Origin: Lignipirellula cremea
GTDB lineage: Bacteria > Planctomycetota > Planctomycetia > Pirellulales > Pirellulaceae
Assembly: GCF_007751035.1 (NCBI RefSeq)
Contig: NZ_CP036433.1
Span: 5,809,001 to 5,873,000 of the forward strand
Direction: 5' to 3'
Length of the DNA stretch: 64,000 nt
Shown: positions 1 to 10,394 of the stretch, piece after piece
How positions within the stretch are numbered: the stretch's first letter is position 1
How the letters are laid out: every line of letters starts with the position of its first letter
Position numbers and translations under genes: made by a program
Notes under the pieces: model-generated
What the model was told of the DNA's origin: nothing
Databases searched by the model: none
The model's input: the letters and a program-made list of their open reading frames with translations, nothing else

Positions 1-677
1 GCCGTGGCCGTCCCTTGCGGGCTAACCTGGGTGCGTCCGCGATAGACTTCGGCGCCATCCACCCGGGCGAGAATGGTGACTTCGGCGCCGGCGGGCGGGC
101 CGCCTTCGGCCCGTTCCACTTCCAGCGTGGCAGCGACTTCGTCGCCGGGGCCGTAACCGTCGCGAAGGAATTTGATCTGGCTCTTCAGCCGCGGGGCGCG
201 ATACGCGCGGATATCAAATTTCCGTTCGGCCGGCGCATTCCCGCGAGCCGGATCGGTAATGACGATCTTGTACTCGCCGCCTGCTTGTTCGGCGGGAATC
301 TGCCATTGAAAGCCAAGTACTGCGTCTGTCAGCTGGGCGTGGCCGCCGGCGACGACGTCGCCTTTGGGGCCGGTAATTTCGATCATCCGGGTGACGGACC
401 CCGGTTCAGGACGATTACCGGCGAAGTCCAGCGAAACGCCCCGCACGCGGAGAATCTCGCCGGGCCGATACAGCGGCTTGTCGGTCGAAACCGTGGTGCG
501 ATACCGCTCTAATCCGCCCAACTGCTCGGTGGGGGCAGTGGCACGGAGCGTCGCTGGGGCCGATGGTTCTTTGCTGGGAGCCTCCGGTTCCGCTGCAATC
601 GCTTGCCAGAGAAGGCCGCCTGTGAGAAGAAAACTCGCTCCCAATCCCAGCCGCAAGAGTTGTGCGCGTCGAGTCAC
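1..677 (-). CDS. Secreted alpha-2-macroglobulin-type MG2-domain protein (5' part only)
   Basis: Read on the minus strand from a GTG at 677, the frame stays open to the window edge (about 225 residues), so the C-terminal part is missing. A GGGAG ribosome site lies just upstream of the GTG. The N-terminus has Arg residues followed by a hydrophobic signal segment (LLRLGLGASFLLTGGLLW). Near residues 58-75 is the MG2-like signature STDKPLYRPGEILRVRG, which is typical of bacterial alpha-2-macroglobulin/MG2 adhesion-like proteins exported to the envelope. A second beta-sandwich-like stretch follows (KSQIKFLRDGYGPGDEV). Such proteins act as protease traps or surface beta-sandwich scaffolds; which applies here cannot be told without the C-terminus (thioester CxEQ region outside the window). 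The plus-strand frames over this region are shadows. Confidence 0.72.
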   Translation of the reverse strand, partial: MTRRAQLLRLGLGASFLLTGGLLWQAIAAEPEAPSKEPSAPATLRATAPTEQLGGLERYRTTVSTDKPLYRPGEILRVRGVSLDFAGNRPEPGSVTRMIEITGPKGDVVAGGHAQLTDAVLGFQWQIPAEQAGGEYKIVITDPARGNAPAERKFDIRAYRAPRLKSQIKFLRDGYGPGDEVAATLEVERAEGGPPAGAEVTILARVDGAEVYRGRTQVSPQGTAT

Positions 678-1154
678 TGCAGGTCTCCCAGAAGATTGTT
701 GGAATCGGTCGCCGCGGCGACCTTGTGCCAGCCTGTCGCCAGGATAGACGCATTCCAGCACGCAAGAGTTCCCAGCGAATCGCCCAGTTCAGGTCGAAAA
801 CGGCTCCTTTCCCTTACAGACGGCAAGCCCGGCGCCTGCCGATCGGACCGTCATCTTTTTTGCGGGTGTCCGCCATTGGAAGGGGGGGCTACCCAAAGCA
901 GACTCGATTCTGACCCGCTTTTTACGGGAAAATTCCCTGCGAACGATTGGCCGCCCTTTGTAATGGATTCGTGCTGGCGAACGGCCGGCATGTGACAGGG
1001 GATCGGTTCAGGAAGATTCTGCAGGCAAAATTACTGCAAGGCCGATCGCGGCGGCGAATCTCGGCAGGCAGCCAGTCTTTTGCGAGATTTGTAAGCTATT
1101 ATTGGAAACGGAAGCGTTTTTTGAACGCTGCTTGTTTTGACCTTCGAGATAGCC
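678..1154. other. Intergenic region between divergent genes
   Basis: These 477 bases separate the minus-strand MG2 gene from the plus-strand PilZ gene and must hold both promoters. The short frames here look like shadows: none has a recognisable domain or a convincing ribosome site. No RNA gene or strong terminator was seen. Confidence 0.5.
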
Positions 1155-1970
1155 ATGACTGAGAACCGTCGTACCTCGTATCGCTGCCCGGTGCGTTCGA
1201 ACGATGAAGTTGCGATCCTGCGCACCAGGCGTCGTGATCTGGTGGTGCGCATCATCGATGAATCGGCAGGCGGTCTTTCCATCCAGGTCGAAAACTCAAA
1301 GGAGTTGAGCGAAGGAGAAATCCTCTCCATTGCCCACAACTCCAGCTGTTTTGAGGTGCGCGTCGCCTACCTGCGAGAACAGGCGGAAGACGGCAAGTGG
1401 CGGGTCGGCCTGGAGCGACGCGGCGAGCTGAAATATTTGCACAGCGCTGGCGTGTTCCATGGCGTGACCTTCCGCGACTTCACCGCTTCGTTTGGCTTGC
1501 TGGCCGTGACGAGCGCGATCCTGTTCATGATCTGGCACATGTCGCCGCCCGAGTGGAAAAAGGGCCTTTTCGGCGAAGAAGACACCGCGATCGTAGAGAA
1601 CAGCGACGCAGAAAACGACAGCGAAGCCCGCGAGAAACTGCTCGCGGCAAAATACCTGCGACTAAGCGACGCACGTTCCCCGCGCTTCGCCAACATGCTG
1701 GAACTGACCCCGCCGCAGGTGAAAGAAATTCACACCGTCGTCGAGGCGACTTCACGTTCGATTGCCGGCATGTATCGCAATCGTTCGGGCGACGACGATG
1801 ATCGCTGGATCGATGCCAGCCTGGATCTGATCAACAAAACGTGGATGCGGATCGAACAGGTCATGACCCCACCCCAGCACGAACGGTTTGCCCAGATGCT
1901 GCAGCAGGCCAAACTGCGATCGCAGCAGGCCCGTGCCAGCGAACCGCCGGCTACCGTCGCAGTACCTTAA
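1155..1970 (+). CDS. PilZ-like domain membrane protein with CpxP/LTXXQ-like C-terminus
   Basis: About 271 residues from ATG 1155; a TTG at 1137 is a possible longer start but has no better ribosome site. Residues 3-95 read as a PilZ-type beta-barrel (RRTSYRCPVRSNDEVAIL, IIDESAGGLSIQ). The RxxxR and (D/N)xSxxG elements that bind cyclic-di-GMP in this family appear as RTSYR and DESAGG, so ligand binding is plausible. One membrane helix follows (FGLLAVTSAILFMIWHM). The C-terminal part contains LTPPQVKEIHTVVE and MTPPQHERF, resembling the LTXXQ helices of Spy/CpxP-like envelope proteins. The stop overlaps the end of the convergent reductase gene by 20 bp. Role inferred: envelope protein sensing cyclic-di-GMP. 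Confidence 0.7.
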   Translation: MTENRRTSYRCPVRSNDEVAILRTRRRDLVVRIIDESAGGLSIQVENSKELSEGEILSIAHNSSCFEVRVAYLREQAEDGKWRVGLERRGELKYLHSAGVFHGVTFRDFTASFGLLAVTSAILFMIWHMSPPEWKKGLFGEEDTAIVENSDAENDSEAREKLLAAKYLRLSDARSPRFANMLELTPPQVKEIHTVVEATSRSIAGMYRNRSGDDDDRWIDASLDLINKTWMRIEQVMTPPQHERFAQMLQQAKLRSQQARASEPPATVAVP

Positions 1971-2583
1971 AGGCAAAGTTGCCGCCCCACTTCTGCCCGA
2001 TGGCGACCTTGATATAAAGCATGGCGAACGGCTCCAGATAACGGGCCATTGCAAGTTCGCCCGAGTCGACCGGGTCGAGTCCCAGCTCTTCCGCCAGTTG
2101 CCGGACCGTCTCTTTCGCCCCCTCGTCGTCGCCACAAAAAAAGACGGCCGCCTGGTGCTCGCCATAGTCGGCGTCCTTCATCGTCGCCGCACTTACGGTA
2201 TTGAAGGCCTTCACCACTTTGGCGCCAGGGGCCCACTCGGCGATCTTTTCAGCGCCCGATTCGGTATGCCCAAGATCCAGGCCGGTAAAAGTGGCGTTGA
2301 TCGGATTGATACAATCGATCACCACCTTGCCCGACAAGTCGCCCGCCGCCTCGATGGTTTCCTGGATGGTCGACCAGGGTGAGGCGAGCAGCACGACATC
2401 GCCGTGCGAAGCGGCTTCAGCGACAGAGCCGATACGGGCCGATTCGCCGGCCGTTTCCATGAGCCTGGCCGCTTTCTCACTTTGCGGATCGCGCGAACCG
2501 AACAGCACGTCGTGCCCGTTCTGCGCCCAGCGGGCTCCCAGAGTTCCCCCAACGTGCCCCGTACCCAAAACTCCAATTTTCAC
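1951..2583 (-). CDS. NADPH-dependent F420 reductase family oxidoreductase
   Basis: The start is placed at GTG 2583, because GAAAGGA sits 9 bases upstream and the product then begins directly with the Rossmann strand KIGVLGTGHVGGTLGARW. An ATG at 2610 would only add nine residues. The 210-residue length fits the F420-dependent NADP reductase family (PF03807). GxGxxGG binds the nucleotide, and the family hallmark VVIDCINPI plus VVKAFNTVSA are both present. Members move hydride between NADPH and F420 or another acceptor; the actual acceptor here is unknown. It lies 68 bp downstream of the sulfatase on the same strand and overlaps the convergent PilZ gene by 20 bp at their 3' ends. Confidence 0.85.
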   Translation of the reverse strand: MKIGVLGTGHVGGTLGARWAQNGHDVLFGSRDPQSEKAARLMETAGESARIGSVAEAASHGDVVLLASPWSTIQETIEAAGDLSGKVVIDCINPINATFTGLDLGHTESGAEKIAEWAPGAKVVKAFNTVSAATMKDADYGEHQAAVFFCGDDEGAKETVRQLAEELGLDPVDSGELAMARYLEPFAMLYIKVAIGQKWGGNFAFKVLRR

Positions 2584-2651
2584 GTTCGCCAATCCTTTCT
2601 CAACGGTCATCTTCAACAGATCTGCTTCGCCGGTCCGCCAGCGACGCCTGA

Positions 2652-4238
<1,587 letters not shown>

Positions 4239-4320
4239 GATGAATCCTCTACTTCTAATCGCGCGTGCGCTGCGCTCGATTCTCGCTCGCTCACCACCGC
4301 GCTATCGGTGCGCAAAAAGA

Positions 4321-4361
4321 CCAAGGGGCCACGGGCGGCAACCCGTTTGGCGGCCCCTTGG
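4321..4361. other. Nested hairpin upstream of the integrase
   Basis: CCAAGGGGCC (4321-4330) pairs perfectly with GGCCCCTTGG (4352-4361), and a second stem ACGGG/CCCGT is nested inside. No T-run follows. It lies in the 5' region of the integrase. Its right arm overlaps CCCTTGGCGGCA, the reverse complement of a 12-mer found again at 5751 and 11814. It could be a regulatory or recombination structure. Confidence 0.5.
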
Positions 4362-4463
4362 CGGCAAGGAACCGAAACCGGTTCCGTCTTGATTGTCTTC
4401 CCCACGATATCCACAGTCAATTCCCAGCGGCAACTGGGAGAGCTACGAAAGGACAAACAACCA

Positions 4464-5612
4464 ATGGCAAGGAATCGAAAACAACGTCGCCAACAGCACG
4501 GATCTGCCTGGCACTGGAAGCAAACTGACTCGTGGTACTACACCGAACCCGGCACGAAGAAACGCATTCCGTTGTTCGACGAGATAGGCGAGCGGATTCG
4601 CGGCAAGGAGAACAAGGAAGTCGCGCGAGTGGCCCTGGCTCGGATTAAGGTGGCTGACGAGTTGAACACGCCAGCCCCCGCAGCATCGAACGAGTGGACG
4701 GTGGCCAAGGTGTGCGATGTCTACCTGGCCGATTTGCACCGCTCGGCGAATCCTGAGTGGGCGACCCAGGTTGAGAAATGGCTCAACGATCTCTGTGGCT
4801 ACTGCGGTGCACTGAAAGTCAGTGAGTTTCAAAAGAAGCACTTGCGTACGTGGCTTCAGCGGCACACGACCTGGAATCACAACAGCCAGCGAAATGTGAT
4901 CGGTTCGGTGATCGCTGCGTTCAACTTCTGCTGCAAGTTCGACGATCTCGATGTCAACCCAGTCGCAGGATATCAAAAGCCAACGGCAACGCCCCGCGTC
5001 ACCGCCTTCTCGCCCGAGGAAGAGACCGCAATCCTTGAAGCAGCGGACGAAGCCCACGGCCTTTTCATCAAGGCGTGCCTCTTGACCGGGGCAAGGCCGT
5101 ATTCCGAATTGGCGAAAGTGACCGCAGATCACGTTGTCGAGACACCGCAGGGAATGTACTACCTGTTGAAGGCCCGAACTGCCGATGGAGGTCACGGTCA
5201 CAAGAGTGCCAAGAAGACCGGCAAGGACCGACGCATCATGTTGTGCGAGGAGATGGAGTCGATCACGCGGCAGTTGATGCTGACGGCACCGAAAGGGAGC
5301 GGAACGCCGCTGTTTCGCACGACTCGGGGTCGGCAATGGAAACGCTGCAACGGTGTCCAACGCTTTCTAGAACTGAAACGCAAGCTGAAGCTGCCCGATG
5401 ACCGCTGTATGTACACCTGTCGGCACACTTTCGCCAAGCGCACGTTGAGCGGGTACTACACCGGCGTGCCGGTCACGATTGAGGTGCTCGCGGGACTGAT
5501 GGGGAACACGCCCAAGGTTTGCTGGGATCACTACGCGGCGTGGGCCGATCAGTATAACGACCCGCTGTGGGCAGCTTTGGGCAAGAAGCCTTCCAAGCGA
5601 AAGGCAGGATGA
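4464..5612 (+). CDS. Phage-type tyrosine integrase
   Basis: A 382-residue site-specific recombinase starting at ATG 4464, with AAAGGA 10 bases upstream. The frame is open back to 4230, but that stretch crosses the nested hairpin and lacks a good site. An N-terminal SAM-like DNA-binding region (about 75-175) is followed by the catalytic domain. Visible active-site residues are Arg211 (TGARPYSEL), Arg320-His321 (TCRHTFAKR) and the nucleophile Tyr357 (CWDHYAAW). The His/Trp between them reads Asn (LMGNTPKV), a variation seen in divergent planctomycete integrases. It probably integrates and excises the element, since it is the first gene of the foreign block, and ends at a strong hairpin (5687-5722). 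Confidence 0.88.
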   Translation: MARNRKQRRQQHGSAWHWKQTDSWYYTEPGTKKRIPLFDEIGERIRGKENKEVARVALARIKVADELNTPAPAASNEWTVAKVCDVYLADLHRSANPEWATQVEKWLNDLCGYCGALKVSEFQKKHLRTWLQRHTTWNHNSQRNVIGSVIAAFNFCCKFDDLDVNPVAGYQKPTATPRVTAFSPEEETAILEAADEAHGLFIKACLLTGARPYSELAKVTADHVVETPQGMYYLLKARTADGGHGHKSAKKTGKDRRIMLCEEMESITRQLMLTAPKGSGTPLFRTTRGRQWKRCNGVQRFLELKRKLKLPDDRCMYTCRHTFAKRTLSGYYTGVPVTIEVLAGLMGNTPKVCWDHYAAWADQYNDPLWAALGKKPSKRKAG

Positions 5613-5620
5613 GCCCTCGA

Positions 5621-5674
5621 TGCTAAACTGAAGCCGATTTTGCGTCATGTAAGGTGACGGCAATCGGCTTAGCA
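5621..5674. repeat. Imperfect inverted repeat after the integrase
   Basis: TGCTAA plus AGCCGATT (5621-5639, interrupted by a 5-base bulge) pairs with AATCGGCTTAGCA (5662-5674). It lies directly after the integrase stop, where integrase core sites are often found. It may be an attachment-site element or an RNA hairpin; there is no direct evidence for either. Confidence 0.4.
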
Positions 5675-5686
5675 TTTGAGGATGAG

Positions 5687-5722
5687 AAGACCCGCTTCAG
5701 ATTTGATTCTGAGGCGGGTCTT
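5687..5722 (+). terminator. Hairpin terminator after the integrase
   Basis: A 15-bp stem (AAGACCCGC-TTCAGA against TCTGA-GGCGGGTCTT, one G:U pair) with a 6-base loop, followed by TTGTTCTTC. It is well placed to end integrase transcription before the insertion sequences. Confidence 0.65.
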
Positions 5723-5888
5723 GTTCTTCGCATTGCCGCGTGAAAGTACCTGCCGCCAAGGGACTCGATGTTCAAACTGTTTGTTCAAGGAAGCCGCTGC
5801 GCGGCAGGTTTTGATTTTACCCCTTCGCTGTAGTTGTACGCCATCCTTGGAAGGACGTTTTTCTTTGCGTTTTTCCAGGAGGTTGATC

Positions 5889-6779
5889 ATGAGCGAATTG
5901 CGACGGCGGATGACGGAAGACCTGCAGCTGCGGGGCTTGAGCGAACGCACCCAGGAGGCGTATCTGCGGGCGGTGCGGAAGTTGGCCGAACACTTTCGCA
6001 CGCCGCCGGATCGGCTGAGCGAGGAGCAGGTGCGGCAGTATTTGCTGTATCTCAAGAATGACTGCGGTTTTGCTCCCGGCTCGATGCGTGTGGCTGTCAA
6101 TGGCGTGAAGTTCTTTTATCACTATACCGCGCCGCGCGCTTGGGCCACGCTGTGCAACATTCGCATCCCGCCGCAGAAGACGTTGCCCGACGTGCTGTCG
6201 CGGCCGGAGGTGCGGCAGTTGCTCGCCGCCGTGCGGACCCGCCACAACCGGGCCTACTTGTGGACGGTGTACGCTTGCGGCTTGCGGCTCAACGAAGGGC
6301 TGCATCTGCAGGTCGCCGATCTCGACAGCCAGCGGATGATGCTGCATGTGCATCGCGGCAAAGGCGCCAAGGATCGCTTTATTCTCCTGCCGCAAGAACT
6401 GCTGGCGATGCTGCGCCGTTACTGGCTCGAACATCGTAACCCGCGCTGGTTGTTTCCCGCTTTGGGACGCGGCCGCAACCAAGGCGGCGTCGCCGACAAG
6501 CCGATGGCCGAAGCCAGCGTGCAGGGCGCCTGGAAGCGGGTCGTCGATCAGTCAGGGCTGGCCAAGTCGGTGTCGATTCATACGCTGCGGCACAGCTACG
6601 CCTCGCACCTGATCGAAGCCGGCGTCGGGCTGCGACGCGTGCAGCAGCTGCTGGGCCATAGTTCGTTGCAGACCACCGCGCGGTACTTGCACGTCACCGA
6701 GCCCGGCGGCGAACATACGCGCCAGATCATCGATCAGCTGATGCAGGGCGTCGGCGCCGCCTTGGATGCGGGAGCGTAG
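5889..6779 (+). CDS. IS91-associated XerC/D-like tyrosine recombinase (copy 1)
   Basis: A 296-residue integrase starting at ATG 5889 after CCAGGAGG, an unusually strong ribosome site. It has an N-terminal SAM-like domain (ERTQEAYLRAVRKLAEHF, about 20-100) and a complete catalytic set: Arg in CGLRLNEG, Lys in GKGAKDR, HTLRH, LLGHSS and the Tyr in ARYLHVTE. Several planctomycete and proteobacterial IS91-type elements carry such a recombinase before the transposase; it may resolve multimers or help transposition. It is followed four bases later by the transposase gene, so the two are probably translated together. No difference was seen from the second copy at 8390-9280. Confidence 0.9.
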   Translation: MSELRRRMTEDLQLRGLSERTQEAYLRAVRKLAEHFRTPPDRLSEEQVRQYLLYLKNDCGFAPGSMRVAVNGVKFFYHYTAPRAWATLCNIRIPPQKTLPDVLSRPEVRQLLAAVRTRHNRAYLWTVYACGLRLNEGLHLQVADLDSQRMMLHVHRGKGAKDRFILLPQELLAMLRRYWLEHRNPRWLFPALGRGRNQGGVADKPMAEASVQGAWKRVVDQSGLAKSVSIHTLRHSYASHLIEAGVGLRRVQQLLGHSSLQTTARYLHVTEPGGEHTRQIIDQLMQGVGAALDAGA

Positions 6780-6783
6780 GTCG

Positions 6784-7893
6784 ATGCTGACGGTCGCCGA
6801 TGTTCTTCGTCGGCACGGTCCCGCCTACCTGGACCGCCACGCGACGACGATGCCTGTCGAACAGAAACGCGTGCTGCGCTGCATCATGGCTTGCCGCACC
6901 GGCGAGTTGGGGACCGTGCATTACGCCTGCCGCCAGTGCGGGCAGGCGCATGTGATGGGTCGCTCGTGCGGCAACCGCCATTGCCCCAGCTGTCAAAGCG
7001 AGAAGGGCGGCGTCTGGTGCGAACGACAGCTCGCCAGGCTGCTGCCGTGCCATTACTTCTTGTTGACGTTCACGGTTCCCCAGGCGTTCCGCGAGTTCGC
7101 TCGGCGACACCCGCGCGCCGCGTACGCCGCCATGTTCCGCGCTTCGAGTGACGCCCTCAAGACGTTGGCCGCCGACCCGAAACGGTTAGGCGTCACGACG
7201 CTGGGCTTCTTCGGAGCGTTGCACACCTGGGGCCGCGACTTGAACTATCATCCGCACCTGCATTACGTCGTTCCCGGCGGAGGGCTGGACGCGGAAGGCC
7301 AATGGCGGCAGACGCCGACCAACTTCTTTCTGCCGTGTCAACCTCTGTCACTCCTGTACCGCGGGAAGCTGCGTGCGGCGCTTGACGCAGAGGGCTTGCT
7401 GGACGAGGTCGACGACTCGGTCTGGAGCGAGTCCTGGGTGGTCGATTGCCAGGCGGTCGGCGACGGCGCGGCGGCGGTCAAGTATCTGGCGCCGTACGTG
7501 TTTCGCGTCGCCCTGTCCGACAAGCGGATCGTGGCCTGCGACGAACAATCGGTGACGTTCCGCTATCGCCGCAGCGGTTCGCAGCGATGGCGCACGATGC
7601 GGCTGGACGCAGACGAGTTCGTGCGGCGATTTCTGCAGCACGTCCTGCCGCGAGGGCTGCAAAAGGTTCGTCATTATGGGTTCCTCAGTCCTCGCGCGGG
7701 GCAATCGATCGAATCGCTGAAGTGGCTGGTGGCGGCCGCCTTGGGCTTGCTGTTCTGGCTGGCCTGGACGGAAACGATCATCGCGCCGCCGACGCCCGAC
7801 TTCGCCTGCAGCGAGTGCGGCGGGCCTTTGATGCGTATCCGTTTCGAGCCGCCTCCGCCGCCGAGGCCCATCCCCACTTCTCAACCGCCCTAG
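6784..7893 (+). CDS. IS91-family HUH transposase (copy 1)
   Basis: A 369-residue rolling-circle transposase. An N-terminal zinc-binding region (CRQCGQAH, CGNRHCPSCQ) is followed by the catalytic HUH strand YHPHLHYVVPGG and the helix containing the candidate nucleophile Tyr (VKYLAPYVFRVAL). It would nick single strands at the element end and move one strand by rolling-circle replication. ATG 6784 is chosen because GGAG lies 10 bases upstream; an in-frame ATG at 6766 would overlap the recombinase gene by 14 bp. The C-terminus has a small extra Cys pair (FACSECGG) and a Pro-rich tail. Confidence 0.92.
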   Translation: MLTVADVLRRHGPAYLDRHATTMPVEQKRVLRCIMACRTGELGTVHYACRQCGQAHVMGRSCGNRHCPSCQSEKGGVWCERQLARLLPCHYFLLTFTVPQAFREFARRHPRAAYAAMFRASSDALKTLAADPKRLGVTTLGFFGALHTWGRDLNYHPHLHYVVPGGGLDAEGQWRQTPTNFFLPCQPLSLLYRGKLRAALDAEGLLDEVDDSVWSESWVVDCQAVGDGAAAVKYLAPYVFRVALSDKRIVACDEQSVTFRYRRSGSQRWRTMRLDADEFVRRFLQHVLPRGLQKVRHYGFLSPRAGQSIESLKWLVAAALGLLFWLAWTETIIAPPTPDFACSECGGPLMRIRFEPPPPPRPIPTSQPP

Positions 7894-8389
7894 CGAGCCG
7901 GGCCTGCCGATGCACGATCGACGACACGTGTTGATGATTCAAAAGTCGCGGCAGCGACCGCGCTCCCACTGCGCGCCGACGTTCGATTTGGGCGTCGAAA
8001 ACGATCGATACCCGGCGAAACGGACAATCGTGATACAACACCTCTCCCTCAAACGCCCCGCTGGCGGTCGTCAAACGAAGGCGATTCCGCAGCAAGCCAC
8101 TACGACCGAGTTCCGCCTCGGAAGCGTTTCCCTAAGGCCCTGCCCGGCCACCCGCCGCGCCGGGCTTCTCGAACAAACGACTTGACCTCGGCTCCTCGAA
8201 CGTCAATTCGATCCCGCCCACACGCGCAGCAACAACTCGCAGCGGGAAATCTCCGCACCGGCCCGCGAGGACAAATCCTAATTGTTCAAGGAAGCCGCTG
8301 CGCGGCAGGTTTTGATTTTACCCCTTCGCTGTAGTTGTACGCCATCCTTGGAAGGACGTTTTTCTTTGCGTTTTTCCAGGAGGTTGATC

Positions 8390-9280
8390 ATGAGCGAATT
8401 GCGACGGCGGATGACGGAAGACCTGCAGCTGCGGGGCTTGAGCGAACGCACCCAGGAGGCGTATCTGCGGGCGGTGCGGAAGTTGGCCGAACACTTTCGC
8501 ACGCCGCCGGATCGGCTGAGCGAGGAGCAGGTGCGGCAGTATTTGCTGTATCTCAAGAATGACTGCGGTTTTGCTCCCGGCTCGATGCGTGTGGCTGTCA
8601 ATGGCGTGAAGTTCTTTTATCACTATACCGCGCCGCGCGCTTGGGCCACGCTGTGCAACATTCGCATCCCGCCGCAGAAGACGTTGCCCGACGTGCTGTC
8701 GCGGCCGGAGGTGCGGCAGTTGCTCGCCGCCGTGCGGACCCGCCACAACCGGGCCTACTTGTGGACGGTGTACGCTTGCGGCTTGCGGCTCAACGAAGGG
8801 CTGCATCTGCAGGTCGCCGATCTCGACAGCCAGCGGATGATGCTGCATGTGCATCGCGGCAAAGGCGCCAAGGATCGCTTTATTCTCCTGCCGCAAGAAC
8901 TGCTGGCGATGCTGCGCCGTTACTGGCTCGAACATCGTAACCCGCGCTGGTTGTTTCCCGCTTTGGGACGCGGCCGCAACCAAGGCGGCGTCGCCGACAA
9001 GCCGATGGCCGAAGCCAGCGTGCAGGGCGCCTGGAAGCGGGTCGTCGATCAGTCAGGGCTGGCCAAGTCGGTGTCGATTCATACGCTGCGGCACAGCTAC
9101 GCCTCGCACCTGATCGAAGCCGGCGTCGGGCTGCGACGCGTGCAGCAGCTGCTGGGCCATAGTTCGTTGCAGACCACCGCGCGGTACTTGCACGTCACCG
9201 AGCCCGGCGGCGAACATACGCGCCAGATCATCGATCAGCTGATGCAGGGCGTCGGCGCCGCCTTGGATGCGGGAGCGTAG
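8390..9280 (+). CDS. IS91-associated XerC/D-like tyrosine recombinase (copy 2)
   Basis: Identical in sequence, start context (CCAGGAGG) and length (296 residues) to the gene at 5889-6779, shifted by 2501 bp. The catalytic residues Arg, Lys, HxxR-H, HSS and Tyr are all intact, so both copies should be active. Any transcript running out of copy 1 would also read into this gene. Confidence 0.9.
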   Translation: MSELRRRMTEDLQLRGLSERTQEAYLRAVRKLAEHFRTPPDRLSEEQVRQYLLYLKNDCGFAPGSMRVAVNGVKFFYHYTAPRAWATLCNIRIPPQKTLPDVLSRPEVRQLLAAVRTRHNRAYLWTVYACGLRLNEGLHLQVADLDSQRMMLHVHRGKGAKDRFILLPQELLAMLRRYWLEHRNPRWLFPALGRGRNQGGVADKPMAEASVQGAWKRVVDQSGLAKSVSIHTLRHSYASHLIEAGVGLRRVQQLLGHSSLQTTARYLHVTEPGGEHTRQIIDQLMQGVGAALDAGA

Positions 9281-9284
9281 GTCG

Positions 9285-10394
9285 ATGCTGACGGTCGCCG
9301 ATGTTCTTCGTCGGCACGGTCCCGCCTACCTGGACCGCCACGCGACGACGATGCCTGTCGAACAGAAACGCGTGCTGCGCTGCATCATGGCTTGCCGCAC
9401 CGGCGAGTTGGGGACCGTGCATTACGCCTGCCGCCAGTGCGGGCAGGCGCATGTGATGGGTCGCTCGTGCGGCAACCGCCATTGCCCCAGCTGTCAAAGC
9501 GAGAAGGGCGGCGTCTGGTGCGAACGACAGCTCGCCAGGCTGCTGCCGTGCCATTACTTCTTGTTGACGTTCACGGTTCCCCAGGCGTTCCGCGAGTTCG
9601 CTCGGCGACACCCGCGCGCCGCGTACGCCGCCATGTTCCGCGCTTCGAGTGACGCCCTCAAGACGTTGGCCGCCGACCCGAAACGGTTAGGCGTCACGAC
9701 GCTGGGCTTCTTCGGAGCGTTGCACACCTGGGGCCGCGACTTGAACTATCATCCGCACCTGCATTACGTCGTTCCCGGCGGAGGGCTGGACGCGGAAGGC
9801 CAATGGCGGCAGACGCCGACCAACTTCTTTCTGCCGTGTCAACCTCTGTCACTCCTGTACCGCGGGAAGCTGCGTGCGGCGCTTGACGCAGAGGGCTTGC
9901 TGGACGAGGTCGACGACTCGGTCTGGAGCGAGTCCTGGGTGGTCGATTGCCAGGCGGTCGGCGACGGCGCGGCGGCGGTCAAGTATCTGGCGCCGTACGT
10001 GTTTCGCGTCGCCCTGTCCGACAAGCGGATCGTGGCCTGCGACGAACAATCGGTGACGTTCCGCTATCGCCGCAGCGGTTCGCAGCGATGGCGCACGATG
10101 CGGCTGGACGCAGACGAGTTCGTGCGGCGATTTCTGCAGCACGTCCTGCCGCGAGGGCTGCAAAAGGTTCGTCATTATGGGTTCCTCAGTCCTCGCGCGG
10201 GGCAATCGATCGAATCGCTGAAGTGGCTGGTGGCGGCCGCCTTGGGCTTGCTGTTCTGGCTGGCCTGGACGGAAACGATCATCGCGCCGCCGACGCCCGA
10301 CTTCGCCTGCAGCGAGTGCGGCGGGCCTTTGATGCGTATCCGTTTCGAGCCGCCTCCGCCGCCGAGGCCCATCCCCACTTCTCAACCGCCCTAG
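9285..10394 (+). CDS. IS91-family HUH transposase (copy 2)
   Basis: Identical to the transposase at 6784-7893, with intact zinc Cys residues, HUH motif (HPHLH) and candidate Tyr nucleophile. ATG 9285 was chosen as in copy 1; 9267 is the alternative. The presence of two intact transposases means neither copy is obviously dependent on the other. Confidence 0.91.
   Translation: MLTVADVLRRHGPAYLDRHATTMPVEQKRVLRCIMACRTGELGTVHYACRQCGQAHVMGRSCGNRHCPSCQSEKGGVWCERQLARLLPCHYFLLTFTVPQAFREFARRHPRAAYAAMFRASSDALKTLAADPKRLGVTTLGFFGALHTWGRDLNYHPHLHYVVPGGGLDAEGQWRQTPTNFFLPCQPLSLLYRGKLRAALDAEGLLDEVDDSVWSESWVVDCQAVGDGAAAVKYLAPYVFRVALSDKRIVACDEQSVTFRYRRSGSQRWRTMRLDADEFVRRFLQHVLPRGLQKVRHYGFLSPRAGQSIESLKWLVAAALGLLFWLAWTETIIAPPTPDFACSECGGPLMRIRFEPPPPPRPIPTSQPP

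Larger units (their letters stand above)
5781..8281 (+). mobile_element. IS91-like rolling-circle element, copy 1
   Basis: The 2501-bp unit begins TTGTTCAAGG and ends GAGGACAAATCCTAA. It contains a tyrosine recombinase gene and an HUH transposase gene. Subterminal hairpins lie near the left end (GCCGC-3-GCGGC, 5793-5805) and near the right end (GCCCGGC/GCCGGGC, 8142-8165), as expected for ter and ori ends of this family. There are no terminal inverted repeats and no target duplication, again IS91-like. The bases GTTC/CAAG at the junction match the tetranucleotide preference known for the family. The next copy begins at the following base. Bases 7894-8281 are non-coding right-end sequence. Confidence 0.88.

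Noticed and set aside
15-512. Plus-strand 165-codon frame at the left edge
   Set aside because: The minus strand over the same bases reads as an MG2-domain protein with signal peptide and ribosome site, so the plus frame is a shadow.
678-1154. Possible small RNA or short genes between the first two genes
   Set aside because: No structured element, promoter or ribosome site strong enough to support a gene was found.
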